Shown piece by piece: positions 22,271 through 34,448 of a stretch of 64,000 nucleotides of DNA; position 1 is the stretch's first letter; every line of letters starts with the position of its first letter. Location of the stretch: assembly GCF_001761485.1 (NCBI RefSeq), contig NC_090775.1, positions 1,798,001 through 1,862,000 on the forward strand. The letters run 5' to 3'. The stretch comes from Yarrowia lipolytica. Lineage: Eukaryota > Ascomycota > Dipodascomycetes > Dipodascales. The notes beneath the pieces were generated by a model, which saw only the letters and a list, made by a program, of their open reading frames with translations, searched no databases and was not told the DNA's origin. The translations under genes and the position numbers were made by a program.

Positions 22271-24717
22271 GCCGTTTACAGAAGAATGGAGAGTCGGACG
22301 GACGACGTTTGATTAGTGCAGGGTTAGTAAGGGTGGTGGTTCACTTTTGGCGGCACTCTGACGGTTGGCACTTTTGGGTTGGCACTTTTGGCTTTGGACA
22401 TGTTTGGCTTTGTGGGAGTTGCCGGTGTGGTTCGGTGCAAGGGTGTGTGTGGAGGTGCTAAAAGCTCGGCATTGGTGTGGTATGGGGGAGCATGGGATAA
22501 GGCAGCGAGGTATTATTAGTTCGGAGGGTATAGAACGTCTGTGCACACACACCCCTTTTGTATATGGTTACGCCATCTCCCCGACATTGACTGGAGATAC
22601 CCGATCTACGATACCCTTGCACTTTAAAATGCTGTGGATACGACCGTACAAGTACAGTCAAGTCAAGTACAGTAGCTACTGTAAGGATGGAGTGTGTAGA
22701 GGAGAGTGAATGGGCGATGGTAGATGGTTATTTTTTTGTTTTTGTTTTTGTTTTTGCAAATTTCCTGTATACTGTATATCGAATTTATCTGAATTTACAG
22801 AGCTTTTTCCTTTCCTTTTCAGAGCCTTTTCGTTTCCTTTTCTTTTCTTTTCTTTTCATTTTCTTTTCTTTTCATTTTCAGTTCATTTTCATTTTATTCG
22901 CCGTTAATTCTTTAATTTAAAACAATAACCAGCACCACGCTATCGACGCCATATTAACAGCAATGCTCGCCCTAATCATATCCGACAACATGTAAGCTCC
23001 AACGCTTGCCTCATTGACCGTTTCTATCTCACCGAACGAACCCCACTATCTCGTTTTTACCCGATTCCCACCATTACCCCGATGTGACCCGAAACGTCTC
23101 ATGTGCCTCATGTGTATCCGTGCCTCATATTCTTTGTATGAAGTGAAAGTACTAGACTACTTACTGCTTCTGGCTGCGGCAAGCAACCACGGACCGATTC
23201 CGCTTCAGATATCAGATATCCGGTTAAGATCTTCTTCTAATCGACCACAGATTCGCCAACAGTATGTACATACATACTGAACCATATGTACTGTACTCAC
23301 ATACACCCCTGAACTGCACTCATGTCAATCACCGCATGCCTTGAGCAGAGTACAGGAAAAAAACCAACAGTGCAAAGACCCATTCAAAAGTGATGGATGT
23401 CGTTCGTTGCCAACACTGATACACCGTCTGCGGGAACACACTCTATCGCTACGGACCGCCCTCGACCATGTGACCCCTGCAAATATGTTTCATTATCCCG
23501 TGTCAAAACCTGTACCACGGAGTCCCTGCCTAACTGCCGGCAGGGTGCAGCAACACCTCGTATTTTTCGGTTTTTTCACACAATCGCGGACTTCCGATTG
23601 ACTTTGCCAGAGCAATGACACCATGCACCAAAGCAGACAAATACCCCGAGGAATGTACAAACAGTGGTTGTGCTACCGTAGACGGGAGCCATTGCAAGTG
23701 GCCAAATGTGTGAGCTGTAAGAAAACTGCGGTACAGAATCTCGCAATTGGACCTGTTCAAAAAGAAACGAAAGATGCATCAAAATCCGCTGCCAGAGGCA
23801 GATTTGAGACCTCGCCAAAAGAGCTCGTGAGACATTTTTACATATATTGGCATGAAAAACGAACAAAAGTGAGACTGATTGTGAGACATATGAAACAGCT
23901 GAGACACTGGCGGAGAGGTATCTTTATCCGGCTTTTAACTGGCGGAGAGATATCAAATCGGCAAGATCAAACGAACAAGTGAACTACAGGTACGGAGTGA
24001 ACGATTGAAACGAATGGGGAAAACCGAAAGGGCAAAGGGGCTATCATTCCCTCGCGGCTCATTTTAGTCCTCATCTACTTGTAACTACTCGCTAAACATT
24101 ATAGCCGAGGGGTTCCTCACATACAAGTGTGCTGTACATACTGATCGGTACTTATGTCATTGAGTCAAGTGGCAGCTTGGCTGTCATGAAGATGTATCGT
24201 ACACTGTTCCAGAGCCTAACAATTGATATATATCGGCTTGGATCAGAATATTACGACTTCGTGTCCTCGAGTCGTGAGCTCCATCCCAACAGTAATCTCT
24301 CCCGTAGCTGTCAGTGAAGAATAATTACTCATAGAGGATCAACCGACATGTCCACACCATCATGACTATCAATGACTATCAATGAAGCTGATAACCGCCT
24401 ACAGTCAAGGAATAATAAATAATTGAGCTACTGAGATAGCCATGTATGCAATGTTGAGTGGTAGACGACCTTTCCACTCTAAGCTGTGAATTCGTGAGAT
24501 GTGCGGAGTTGGAACGAGCAAAAGAGGGTGAGAGCTGCTTGGGACTCATAGCGTTCAATCTGCAACTGTAAAGAGCGGCAGTCCGTGTAGCCACCACATT
24601 CAGAGATTTCTAGTATAACTCCTACACAGGCTTGTCACACAGGTGAATCCTGTGATCACCCATCTGTCGCGCAACCGCCCCATATCGTTCATAGTATCCT
24701 GGAGTCACACCCACAGT
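22271..24717. other. STE11 promoter and long spacer
   Basis: 2.4 kb without a convincing gene. The frames present (for example 23623-23982, plus strand) are short, basic and unlike any family. It contains a (TTTTTG)n run near 22730-22757, a long (TTTTC)n tract, a GTACATACATAC stretch near 23262-23278, and CA-rich words. Confidence 0.55.
22802..22896. repeat. (TTTTC)n pyrimidine tract
   Basis: About 95 bases almost wholly pyrimidine on the plus strand, built from TTTTC/TTTTCATT units. It lies about 530 bases upstream of the STE11 start. It is a simple repeat with triplex or nucleosome-excluding potential. Confidence 0.8.
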
Positions 24718-25905
24718 CTAGGGCTCCTCTCTCTCTCCTCGTCCCAAGCTCTGGCTCCTCCATTCTCTCGCGCTGTCGACAAAGAAACTGATTCCACCAA
24801 GTGCGATAGGGTCAAATGCTAGATGAGCCGACCTAGTTCTTCTCAGAGCATGATGATGGTGATGTGGCGCGGGTGCAGACGATGCCAGCTGGTGAGTGGG
24901 ATCAGGAGGTACCTCCAACAGACCTGACACTTCGCTGGGAATCGCCAGCGACTCTGTGGGTGTCGGTGACCGGGTGCTGAAGCTCGAATAGCTCGGGTTT
25001 TGCTGCAGTCTGGGTCGACCAGGAGCGGTTCGCGCAATTACAGTCACTCCTCCAAATGTGATGATGCATCCCCCCACAAAGCATGTGATCTGACCGAGAG
25101 TCATGCCATCAAAGTCGTGATAGGTCATGGCAGAGCCCACAATGACTGACAAGGTGAACAGCACGAAGTGCGTGGGAATCACCACAGTGCTGGGGAAGGT
25201 CTGCAGAGCTCGGTTCAAAAAGTTGATCTGGAACACAGCAGTGGCAGCCAAAACAAACGCACAAGCGTAAGTGAGTGGATCGTAGAGCGCCCTAAGAAAT
25301 GCAAAAGAAAGCAGTGAAGACACAGCTTTTGTGCTCAGCGCAGTCAGAGCGCCAAAGAGGGCCACCAGACCAAGGTAGACGAAGAGCGCCGTCTGCTGAC
25401 GCAACTGCTGCCTTGAGAAATGCAACAGCAGCGTTGCCGATACAAACACAAACACAATGTAGACGAGGAAGGACTTCTGTTGAAGAGCCGCCATTATCAT
25501 GGCATGCGGATCACGTGGTTCCACCGGTCGTGTGTCGCTCTGGGCACTTGTGGCACTCAGAACCACAAACAGAATGCCTACCACCGTCACCGCTACCCCC
25601 ATCATGTTGCTCCACTTGACCCGCTCCTTAAACACGATAGGAGCAATCAGGCAATTGGCGACAATGGCAAACACACCGAGTGGAGAGACGACCGACGCTG
25701 GTGCAAACGCATATGCCAGAAAGTTGCCTGCCTCTCCTATCGTCATCAGAGCCAACCCACACCACCACACTTTGGAAGAGGTGTAATGCGGAGAACTCAC
25801 ATCGGCCTCGAGACGAATATGCGCATACCGTTGGAGATTGAGAGCAACCGAAATGATAATGTTACCACAGATGGCGGTCGTGATGCCTATCAGAGCGTAG
25901 TTCAT
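24718..25905 (-). CDS. NIPA-family magnesium transporter
   Basis: 395 aa membrane protein of the NIPA/DUF803 family (EamA-like fold), which moves Mg2+ across plasma or endosomal membranes in animals. About nine hydrophobic segments run through residues 1-300. Family landmarks are NIIISVALNLQRYAH in TM1, WWCGLALMTIGEAGNFLAYAFAPASVVSPLG, IAPIVFKE, and FLNRALQTFPSTVVIPTHFVLFT near TM8. The last 95 residues are polar, with a short His run, and are probably cytosolic. The start at 25905 puts TM1 at the extreme N-terminus, as in the family. Mg2+ specificity is inferred from animal members. Confidence 0.85.
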   Translation of the reverse strand: MNYALIGITTAICGNIIISVALNLQRYAHIRLEADVSSPHYTSSKVWWCGLALMTIGEAGNFLAYAFAPASVVSPLGVFAIVANCLIAPIVFKERVKWSNMMGVAVTVVGILFVVLSATSAQSDTRPVEPRDPHAMIMAALQQKSFLVYIVFVFVSATLLLHFSRQQLRQQTALFVYLGLVALFGALTALSTKAVSSLLSFAFLRALYDPLTYACAFVLAATAVFQINFLNRALQTFPSTVVIPTHFVLFTLSVIVGSAMTYHDFDGMTLGQITCFVGGCIITFGGVTVIARTAPGRPRLQQNPSYSSFSTRSPTPTESLAIPSEVSGLLEVPPDPTHQLASSAPAPHHHHHALRRTRSAHLAFDPIALGGISFFVDSAREWRSQSLGRGEREEP

Positions 25906-28900
25906 GTTGCATGTGTGTCTGTCGTTAGAGCTGTGAACTGTATGTGAGGTGGTGATGATGACCCTGAATCACGTCACGTGATACGATAGGGGAAGACCGG
26001 GGCGAAATTTGGGCGGGATTCCGGGAGGTTCGAGTTGACGGGGTTCGTTTGATGAGATGCGATAGTTATTGGCGGATGTCGGAGTAAGATTATGTAAGCG
26101 AAACGTGGACTGGAGATTTAAGCTTTGGGCGGGGTGTAAGGGATGATGAAGTGTGAGATAACACCAAAAAAATTGTGGACAGTTGGGAAAAAAAAGCGGA
26201 CAAATAATTGAAGGTCAGAAAGTCAAGAGATAGAACCAATGAACTTTTTGGTATATATTATAGCTCACAAGTATCGTATTTGCGGAACTGGGAAGACGGA
26301 AAGACGGAAAGACGCGAAAACTGTGTTGAGACCACATTCTACTAATATTTCCATTTACTTGGACAATACTTGAGTCTATACACCGCCCCTTAATACGCCC
26401 ACAACAACGTGGACACCGGAGGTATAATGTTTTGTGGGTGTGAAGATGGGCTGGTGGAATGCATTTTTTACCGACTATGGGCATGTGCGACTATGGGCAT
26501 GTGCGACCATGGGCCTGTATCTCACATGTTAGCCTTACTTCCGAAGTGCAGCCTAGTGATCGACACTATGCGGAATGAGAACAGGAAAAAATAAGCAATT
26601 GCTAGGGGTCTCCTTGGCATGGACCCTAGATGACCATCTTTGTATGGTACGCGAGACATGTGAATAGCGACATCAAAGTGATGGGGTATGATTTGGTATC
26701 TCAATGGCAATGGAGGGAAGAAGTGTGTTATGTACATGTACTGATAGTGGTAGTTCAAGGCAGACACTTCAAGGCAAGAGACGCTCGGTTGAAAAGCAAG
26801 AGATGCCAGAGCACAGGATCCTGCTTCACAACGGACTTGTGGAATCGAGCTGGGACTCAATCCTACATATTCGAACCGACAAAGCACCCATGAGACTAGC
26901 GTAAACCGACCCGGTTGTATCATGTCAATGGAACGTATGTAGAGTCTCCCGAGAACGCAGGTTAGTATGCATAGAAGCCTTTAGAGATGCTGGGGTTCTG
27001 GAAAAGGCAAGGGCTGCTTTGGAGCGGCGTCTTGACTAGTGTGAACATGAGAATCCTAGAATGGTCTAATTGCAGGGTCACACCAGATCATAGATGTGCT
27101 GTTATCACCAGCGAGAGGGCGACGGCACTGTCGAGCGTGTACTGAATTTCCATTAACGAACATGTTTTAAGACAAGCTGAATAACAGAGCCGCGGTATCT
27201 GAGCACATTGACTAAGCGTGAAGAGGCACCCCCGTCAGAGGCACCCGGCAGAGGTACCTGTCAGCACAGAGAGGTATTGTGGTTCTGGTTCTTGTGGACG
27301 GAATCGGTACAGCACAGACACTGAGCGAAGGTGATACCGACACAGTAGCAATGCTTGGTGTTGATTGTTATCCTTTTACGGTCTGTTCATACCAGTAAGA
27401 GTTGTTTCTACTCCCTGATAATCTCAATAGTCCGTGGCTGCTACGAGTATGCCGATTTCTTCCATTTTGGTGAGACAACCGATTCATTCAGTTCCTTTGT
27501 GTGTACAAGGAAGCAATGCTTTTTCAGCCGTAATGGAGAAAACATAATCATGTCTCGTGTCGACGGTAGAGCCGTCGGGGTTTCACCTTCAACGGATACA
27601 GTACAGCAAACGGGTTCTCTCTTGCCTCCACCTTCACGCCTCTTCTCCTCCCCTTAGCACAACACATTAGACCCCTGCCGTCCTTCATCCTGTCTCTCTC
27701 CAATACGCCAAATGCAAACCTATGGCTTCAACTGTTTCTCCGCGGATACGGCTACACCATGGAAGTTTGAGCGGCGTCCGAACCTTTGTGCTTGGAGAAA
27801 GAGTGAATCTTGTGCTGCGAGATGTACAGCGTGCAGCCATGGGTTTTTGGAGCCTTGGTGGCGCTGTATGGGGGCAGAAAGGGTCTCTTTGGGTATCATG
27901 TTTTCTGTCGTATCGGCATCGGCACATCTCTCCCGAATCGTGGGGAATAAGCGATCTTTTTCAAAACAGTATACGGGAAGAGGTGGATTGTAGAGAGTGA
28001 ACTACAAGTAGCTGCGGAACTTATCGGCAGACTGTGCGGAAAAAAACATGTAAAAGTTGGAGGACAGTACAACTAAATGCATCAGGTTTCCAGCGTCTTC
28101 TACTCCTCAATTCTATGCCGTCCAACATCATCAGTCTGAGCTTCAAGTAGCGGGACTACCAAACTGTACGTAACATACCATACAAGCCCCGGAGGTACAT
28201 TCTCGCTGTCCCGATCTGTACCCAGGCTCACACAGCAAACATCCACAAGTGTTGCAAGAAATAGCACCCTGGACATTTGTTCCAGAAGCTCCCTACATGA
28301 AGGAAGCACAAACTTGCAAGGGTATATGGAATCATACGACTTGCTGACTGTGTATTTTCCTTTTTTTGTCGACAGTGTCACCTTGCAGGTTGATTAGGGT
28401 AGGGGGGTGAAGATCGCGACAATCGCGACTATCACGACTATCATGCCAATCATTGGTGTCTAGGGGCGCCACAGACTCTCCTAGAAGAGCAAAAAACGAG
28501 CACGGACCTACAAGTGATGGACACGCGTTGCGAGAAAAGGAGAGGCTGAGGCATGGGCAAGCACATGGATTGTCGTGATGGACACTGGAGGAGACGCGGT
28601 GAGGAGTACGAGCGAGCAGATGTGAAGAGAGGCTGCTGTTTCCGCTCCTGGATCCGTTTATTGTCGGTCCCGTTCAGCGTGGCTCTTTGGCTGCCGGAAA
28701 AAACATACATTCTGCAACGCTTTCACGTTGTTCTGTTTACACATTTTGCACACTGGCTACCAACAATGGGCTCTTGTCCACAAGGTCCAGGCATGAAAGC
28801 CAAACGTTTTTGGATTTAGGCGCGTCAAAAGGTGGAAATACCCTTTTTTTCTTGTGCCAATGCAGGTGGATGCATTTGGGCCCTGACACAACTGTAGCGT

Positions 28901-29612
28901 GAAACCAACCCGCTGCAACAGCACTAATGAGGCAGTGGCAGCGAGCGCATACAGTGGCAGCACCTTTGGCAGCAGGAGGCAGACCGTGTGTGTGTCAATT
29001 GGCGGGGAACAGTGCAGCGTATACCACATGCCACACCCGCAACAACTCACTAGCCAGGGATCGGCAGTAGGGGCTCGCTGTCGTGTAGATCTCGATCCGC
29101 GAGCTGCCGCCAATCCAAGCAAGGGTCTGCGTAAGATTGGCGTGTTGAGGAAAAAAGCACCAAGTCACTGGTGACGATCGCGGTTGGGGGAGCGGTTGCT
29201 GCCGGTATTTACACTGTACAATGTGTGGTGTTTACCGCATGTGCGCGCTGAAACGAGAAACGGGCTTGAAACAGCCAGCCATATGGGGTGCGTCCGAAAC
29301 CAGCACTCTTGTCCGAAACACGCACAACGGCTCGGCAAGAACAGGTACCCTTCTGCCAAGATAAGGTTAGTGTTTGGGCACCAGCGTGCATGAATAGGAT
29401 GGAGGGACCTTTTTGGCGGGAGACGGTAGTAATCACAGCGGCAAGGCACGCACAAAGGAGAAGACGATGGACACAACTTTTTTTTGGCTCGCCTTTGCGT
29501 TTCTGCAAAACGGCCCTGGTCCGGGCATGAAAGCTCTCCCTGCTCGTGCTTATACACCAGTGTCTCTGCTCTTTTCTGCAAACACGTCAACCCACATCTC
29601 TCTCTAGCTCCA
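25906..29612. other. Large divergent spacer between NIPA gene and RhoGEF gene
   Basis: 3.7 kb between two outward-facing promoters, the longest gene-free stretch before the right end. All open frames are short and mutually overlapping. It contains a 16-bp tandem repeat at 26472-26519, CTACAAGTAG at 28002-28011, and a tRNA-B-box-like word near 26870 that does not fold as a tRNA. I see no RNA gene or mobile element I can name. Confidence 0.55.
26472..26519. repeat. 16-bp tandem repeat, three copies
   Basis: CGACTATGGGCATGTG occurs at 26472-26487 and 26488-26503, followed by a third copy with three changes (26504-26519). Noncoding. Confidence 0.8.
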
Positions 29613-32600
29613 ATGTCAGTGACCCACTCTGCAGCTCCATGGCCGCAATCAGACGACAAAGACGACGGATATGGCCAAGCATGCTACTCGCCCATGCCTA
29701 CCATCCCACAGCGGTCTCGCCAGCGGCCCAACCAACGATCCATTGATTCCACCCAATCGTTCGAGACGGCTCACTCGTCAGTGTCCATTTCCACCAGAGA
29801 TTCGGCGGTCTTTTCGAGTAACGACAACTCCACAGTCCCCTCGCCACAGCAACTGGATCGAGAGTGGCCCGACCCCCACTGGGATCTGAAGACGCCGACC
29901 TTGGAGTCGTTCCAGGACGCCTTCCAACCCAGAACACACTCCGCCGGCCTAGATGAGCCCTTCTCAGCCTCCATCTACACAAGCAACAGCAACAACTACA
30001 CATACGACACAGCATCTGCAACTACCGAGACCGACAGTCTGCGGGCGCCCTCCATTGCTCCCCGAATCCCTGCTGCTCGTCTGCACATCCCGCCTTCCAT
30101 CTACGTGCCCGAAACGTTGCCTCTGACGCTCAATAAGAACAGCAGTAGCAATACCTCGAGTCCCCAGCTAGACTGCAACATTGAGGACCCGTTTGCCATC
30201 CCCCAGCACACGCCGTATAACCCGGACCGCACCCAGCATCGTCATCTGTCTCACAACTTCAATCTGGACGACTACAGATACGACAACTACGACGATACCC
30301 GCGACTTTGTTCTGGAAAGCGACGACACCTTCTCCCTTACGGACTCCGCATCTTTGAGAACCGACGATAGCCCCCGTACATCTGCCATGCCTCCCAAACG
30401 GCGGTTGGAGAAGGAGCTCCCACCTCTACCTCCACTGGATCATGTCTCACCTAGCGGCCTAAACAAGCGTATCCCCCCGGGCCGTCAACAAACCCAAATG
30501 AATGCGACTCTTCCTCCTCTTCCACCCAAAGACCGTAAGCAACAGCAGACACAGCAACACCAACGGCAGAATTCACAGCAGCTCAGCATCCCCTCATCGC
30601 CACCTTTGGATGTGCACCGAGCTCTGCAGTTCAAAGACCCCTTTCTGACCCCCTGGATCGATAAGTCGAAACTTCGACAAACAAACGAAAACGAACTCGA
30701 CAGCATGTCCATCAAGGCCAACGACGATGTTGGTCACGATAACGATAGCGAGAGCTACCTCCCCTCAGGCTACCGTTCCATGGACCCTTATCTACGTGAC
30801 TCGTACATGGGTGCCATTCAGGGCGACCACATGATGGAGAAGAGCTCGTCCAGCTCGGAGGACGAAATTCAGATTAACACCGCCAACGTGGTGATTATCA
30901 AGAGGGAGGACGAGCGACAACAGAGCACATATCTCGATCCTAGTGAGTATACATTCCCCGCCCCCTATTTATCGATCTGCATGATGATGCCGATTTACGA
31001 CCATTTTATTTTCCAATGTGACACGTTTTTCAAAATCTTTTGACATCCCAATGACAGCAATACCGTTTCCCTTTTCTCTCCCTGGCACTTGGCCACTTGC
31101 GACGTTTATTATTTGGATACCCGAACGTCAACAACCTGAAACCAGCTACCCATGTTAGTGCATCAGTGTCGCCAACTTTAATGTTACAGTTACACGGGGT
31201 AAAGAGATCTTCATTAACTGTCACATCACTCTCAAAGGGGATAAATACCCAAGTAGCATCAGCCAGTGGACGAAAGATATCGAAGGGAATTTTGCTTGTT
31301 TTTTTCTTCGGCATGTACACAAGACGTGCCCAGTATGACCAACTACTTTGTTATCCCGTTATTCCTCACTCCATGTCTCAGAATCATTTGGGTTTCTGCA
31401 GCCGGGGTACTGATACATGTTTGTTGATTTGGTGTTAGTGAGGAATGCGGGGATCGTGGACGCTATGTTGGCAATCTAGTCTCTCGACTTCGGACCACAA
31501 TGACGATTCCTATTCGTCATCTGTTTGTTTCCGTAGTTTTCCTTGCTACGGCCACAAGATACGATAAGCCATGCTTACTCATGGACGATGTGCTAGCCCC
31601 TGTGTTTCACATTTTGCAGTTGGAAAATTGGTCACGCCAAATGTCATCTTCTTTCATCGATCGATTTTTCGAACCATACTAACCCAGCTGCCATGGCTGA
31701 CTCCGTTTCTTCGGGCGACTTCTCTTTCTCACAGTTCCGTATCAGAGTCAATCTTCTTCGAGAACTGTACATGTCGGAAGTCAACTACTACAAGGACCTC
31801 AGTGTGGCTCTCAAGGTTTACCAGCGAACCCTCAACTCCTCTCGATACAGGGGCTTCGTATGTAAGCATGATAAGGACGTTTTATTTTCCAACCTTGACG
31901 AGATTCTGCAGGTCTCCAGCCGACTCATCAAGAACATTCGAAAGAACTGTCCCGCGCAAATTCTCGACAAGCGATACCCTATCGAGGGTAATGAGCTGGG
32001 TCTAGTCACCCAGGATCTGAGTACTCAAGTGGGCCAAGTGCTATTGGACTCCATTTCCGAGATTGAGCTTTCGTACCAGACTTATTGCAACGATAACGAG
32101 AAGCAGATGGAAACGTTTTACCGACTGTCTCAGCTTGCTCCCCCTCGACTGCTCATCTGGTTCTACAACTGCACAGAGTACACCAAGGAGACTACCACAG
32201 CCTGGACTCTAGACTCATTGTTGATCAAGCCCGTCCAGCGTCTGCTCAAGTACCCCCTGCTACTCAAGAACATGCTCTCTGTGACTCTCGCCTCTCACCC
32301 CGACTATATGAACGTTCGAACAGCCCTTGTTGAGTACGAAGTTGTAGCTGACCGAATCAACAATGTCAAGAAGCTCTTTGACAACAACAAGGCTGTCCAG
32401 CGAGACTTGCCCCCTCCTCCTTCCCAGTTGGCCACCCCTCCCATGTCTCCTCGTCACTCTCAAGTTTCTTCCGCTTCTACACAATCTCCCACTTCTTTCT
32501 ACTCTGCTGAGCCTGAGTTGCGAGAACTCAAGGGTGTGTTTGAGCGTAACAGCATGGGTGGCCTTCAGCCTGTGCATTCTCACATCTCCTCTTCTCACCA

Positions 32601-33420
32601 GAGCATGCTGAGTCCCACCTCTTCTACTCACTTTGAGCGAAGGAAGGCTTCTTCTCCTACTGAGCTGCATCATGGGGGCTCTTCCAAGCATACCAAGCTT
32701 GCTCACGACGAGCTGTTCACCCAGAAGCTTCTCCACGACCAGATCTTCTTCGACAACGTCAAGTCTTTCTACAAGCATGGACACTACATCAGAGACATGT
32801 TCAAGCTCATGACTGTGGAGATGGCCAAGATTGACGACTTCATGAGCTCATCCAAGGCCATGACTGTTCTCTACGAGCGTCTGCTTCCCGGACGAGCCCA
32901 AGAAGTCATCACTCTGCCTGTTTCAGACACTGCTTCTATGCATTCATCTCGTTCGGCCTGGTCCGCTCGGTCGAATAAGTCTCCCCACGAGACTCTGACT
33001 TTGCAGCATGCCATCCTCAAGCAGAAGATGACTGCTCGAGTCCTGGCTCCTCTCCAGCAGATGCTCCAGATCTACGACGTGGTCCGATCCAAGATCAAAA
33101 AGCGAGACCGACTGGAGGGCTACTACATCCGATACTTATCTCATGAATGGGACATGCGACCCCCCATCAACCTCAATCTTCTTGGACTCAACTCGGATCA
33201 TACTTTGGTGGTCCCCCCCAACTTGGAGCCCACCACTCTCAAGAGAACACAGGAGTTGGCTGATATGTACATTACTTCGACTGTGTCTCTCAAGGACGAG
33301 TTCCCTCAGCTGTTCCAGATGACTCAAGAAGTGTCCAAAACGGCATTTGCCACCTACATCCACATCAAACAGGATTGGACCCAGAGTTTCAAGGCGTCTT
33401 TGCCTGATCTTTACATTTAA
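29613..33420 (+). CDS. Rho guanine-nucleotide exchange factor (DH domain), two exons
   Basis: Exon 1 is 29613-30942 and exon 2 is 31688-33420; the product is 1020 aa. The split codon A|CT joins ...YLDP to TAMADSV in frame. The donor is GTGAGT and the acceptor CTAACCCAG. Exon 1 encodes a disordered Ser/Thr/Pro/Gln-rich region with proline motifs (ELPPLPPLD near 265, TLPPLPPKD near 290) suited to SH3 binding. Exon 2 starts with a Dbl-homology domain (about 463-650): LRELYMSEVNYYKDL, then the hallmark LLIKPVQRLLKYPLLLKNML. The rest (about 800-1020) is helical, with no clear PH domain, and may be a BAR-like module as in Tuba-type GEFs. It would activate a Rho/Cdc42 GTPase in polarity or wall signalling; which GTPase is unknown. 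The start is the first ATG of the open frame. The second exon alone also begins near an ATG (31693), so an internal promoter is possible. Confidence 0.82.
30943..31687 (+). other. 745-nt intron of the RhoGEF gene
   Basis: Bounded by GTGAGT and ATACTAACCCAG, with correct phase across the junction and stop codons inside in all three frames. It is about seven times longer than the next longest confident intron here. I looked for an embedded gene and found none; an ATGATGA word near 30981 is not followed by a properly spaced D box. Confidence 0.8.
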
Positions 33421-34448
33421 TTTATAGCTTCGGCACTAACAGTAATGAATATACTACACCAACTATCTTTGTTTTAATAGTCCTTTGTACGAGAGTACAA
33501 CAGAAATACGTAGAGTCACAGATCATTCGCTGTGTGCTTGCCGTAGTTTAGTGCAACAACTACTCGTAGCCTTGCGGTGCTAGCTGACATTCAATGACAT
33601 CTCCTAATGCGGTCGACGTTAGTTGTAGCGTGAAGAACAAGGCCAAATTGACAACAATGGATCTCATGTGGCCCATGGCTCTCAGCCTCAGCTCAAGGGT
33701 TCAGTCTAGCCCCTTAAAGCAGCAATGTTGATCTAGTGTTGCATTTGTCCCCACAGCTCTCCATCAAGGGATGGATGCTTTCGGGGTCTCCACTACGTCA
33801 TTGTTTGATAGACCCCAAGCAAGCTGCTGGAGCGACAACGTGAAATGAAGGTCTGTTGCATGGATAGTGGATTGCCGTCTGAATCGCGCGCCCTGACTGT
33901 AGCTGGGGCCTTAGCTACTTGTAGGGCTACTGTAACAGATAGGATCCAGTTTCATACACGAAACGATCCAATATGAGTCTTGTTTGGTAGCCTCAGTGTA
34001 GTGAATGGTACTTTGCTGTAACAATACATGAAAGACATCATCTGTTGGTGAGTTGCATGTCTAGTGTTTGGACGACCACACTGTCGTTGAATATGCTCTA
34101 CTTGTGAAATATTACAAGTATGAGAAATTGATCGATATACACCCCCTTCCCCCTACTGTTCGTAATCAGCTATTTTTCATATGGCCATCATGGGTCTTTT
34201 ACCACTAAAACTGTCACTGGCGGCGGAGGAGCTAAAACGACAGGGGGTAGGAAGAGACTAGACGGTGTATTTACAGACTGAATACGGCGAGTGGGAGGCT
34301 ATGGCCAGTCGCAAATATCACTTTCAACTCCGCCTAATCATTACTTGTACAACTGTAGTCACTTGCATCAATAACTCACCCAATAACATTAATCTAATAT
34401 ACATATTTACAAATTCCATCGCCCTAGTGACCCTCCTCCTCATCTTGT
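33421..34448. other. Convergent spacer between RhoGEF and Zn2Cys6 gene
   Basis: 1 kb of 3' flanks with no gene visible. It contains CTACTTGTAG at 33915-33924. For a convergent spacer it is long. Confidence 0.6.

Noticed and set aside
23623-23982. 119-aa plus-strand ORF in the STE11-NIPA spacer
   Set aside because: Basic, with no recognised motif, and overlapped by equally good antisense frames. Its codon use lacks the CGA bias of true genes here.
26810-26920. tRNA-like sequence on the minus strand (GGTTCGAATAT and AGCTCGATTCC words)
   Set aside because: Two B-box-like words occur, but I could not form an acceptor stem or a five-pair T stem, and there is no anticodon arm.
30975-31140. C/D-box snoRNA inside the RhoGEF intron
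   Set aside because: An ATGATGA word is present, but the nearest CTGA is about 155 bases away with no terminal stem, too far for a box C/D RNA.
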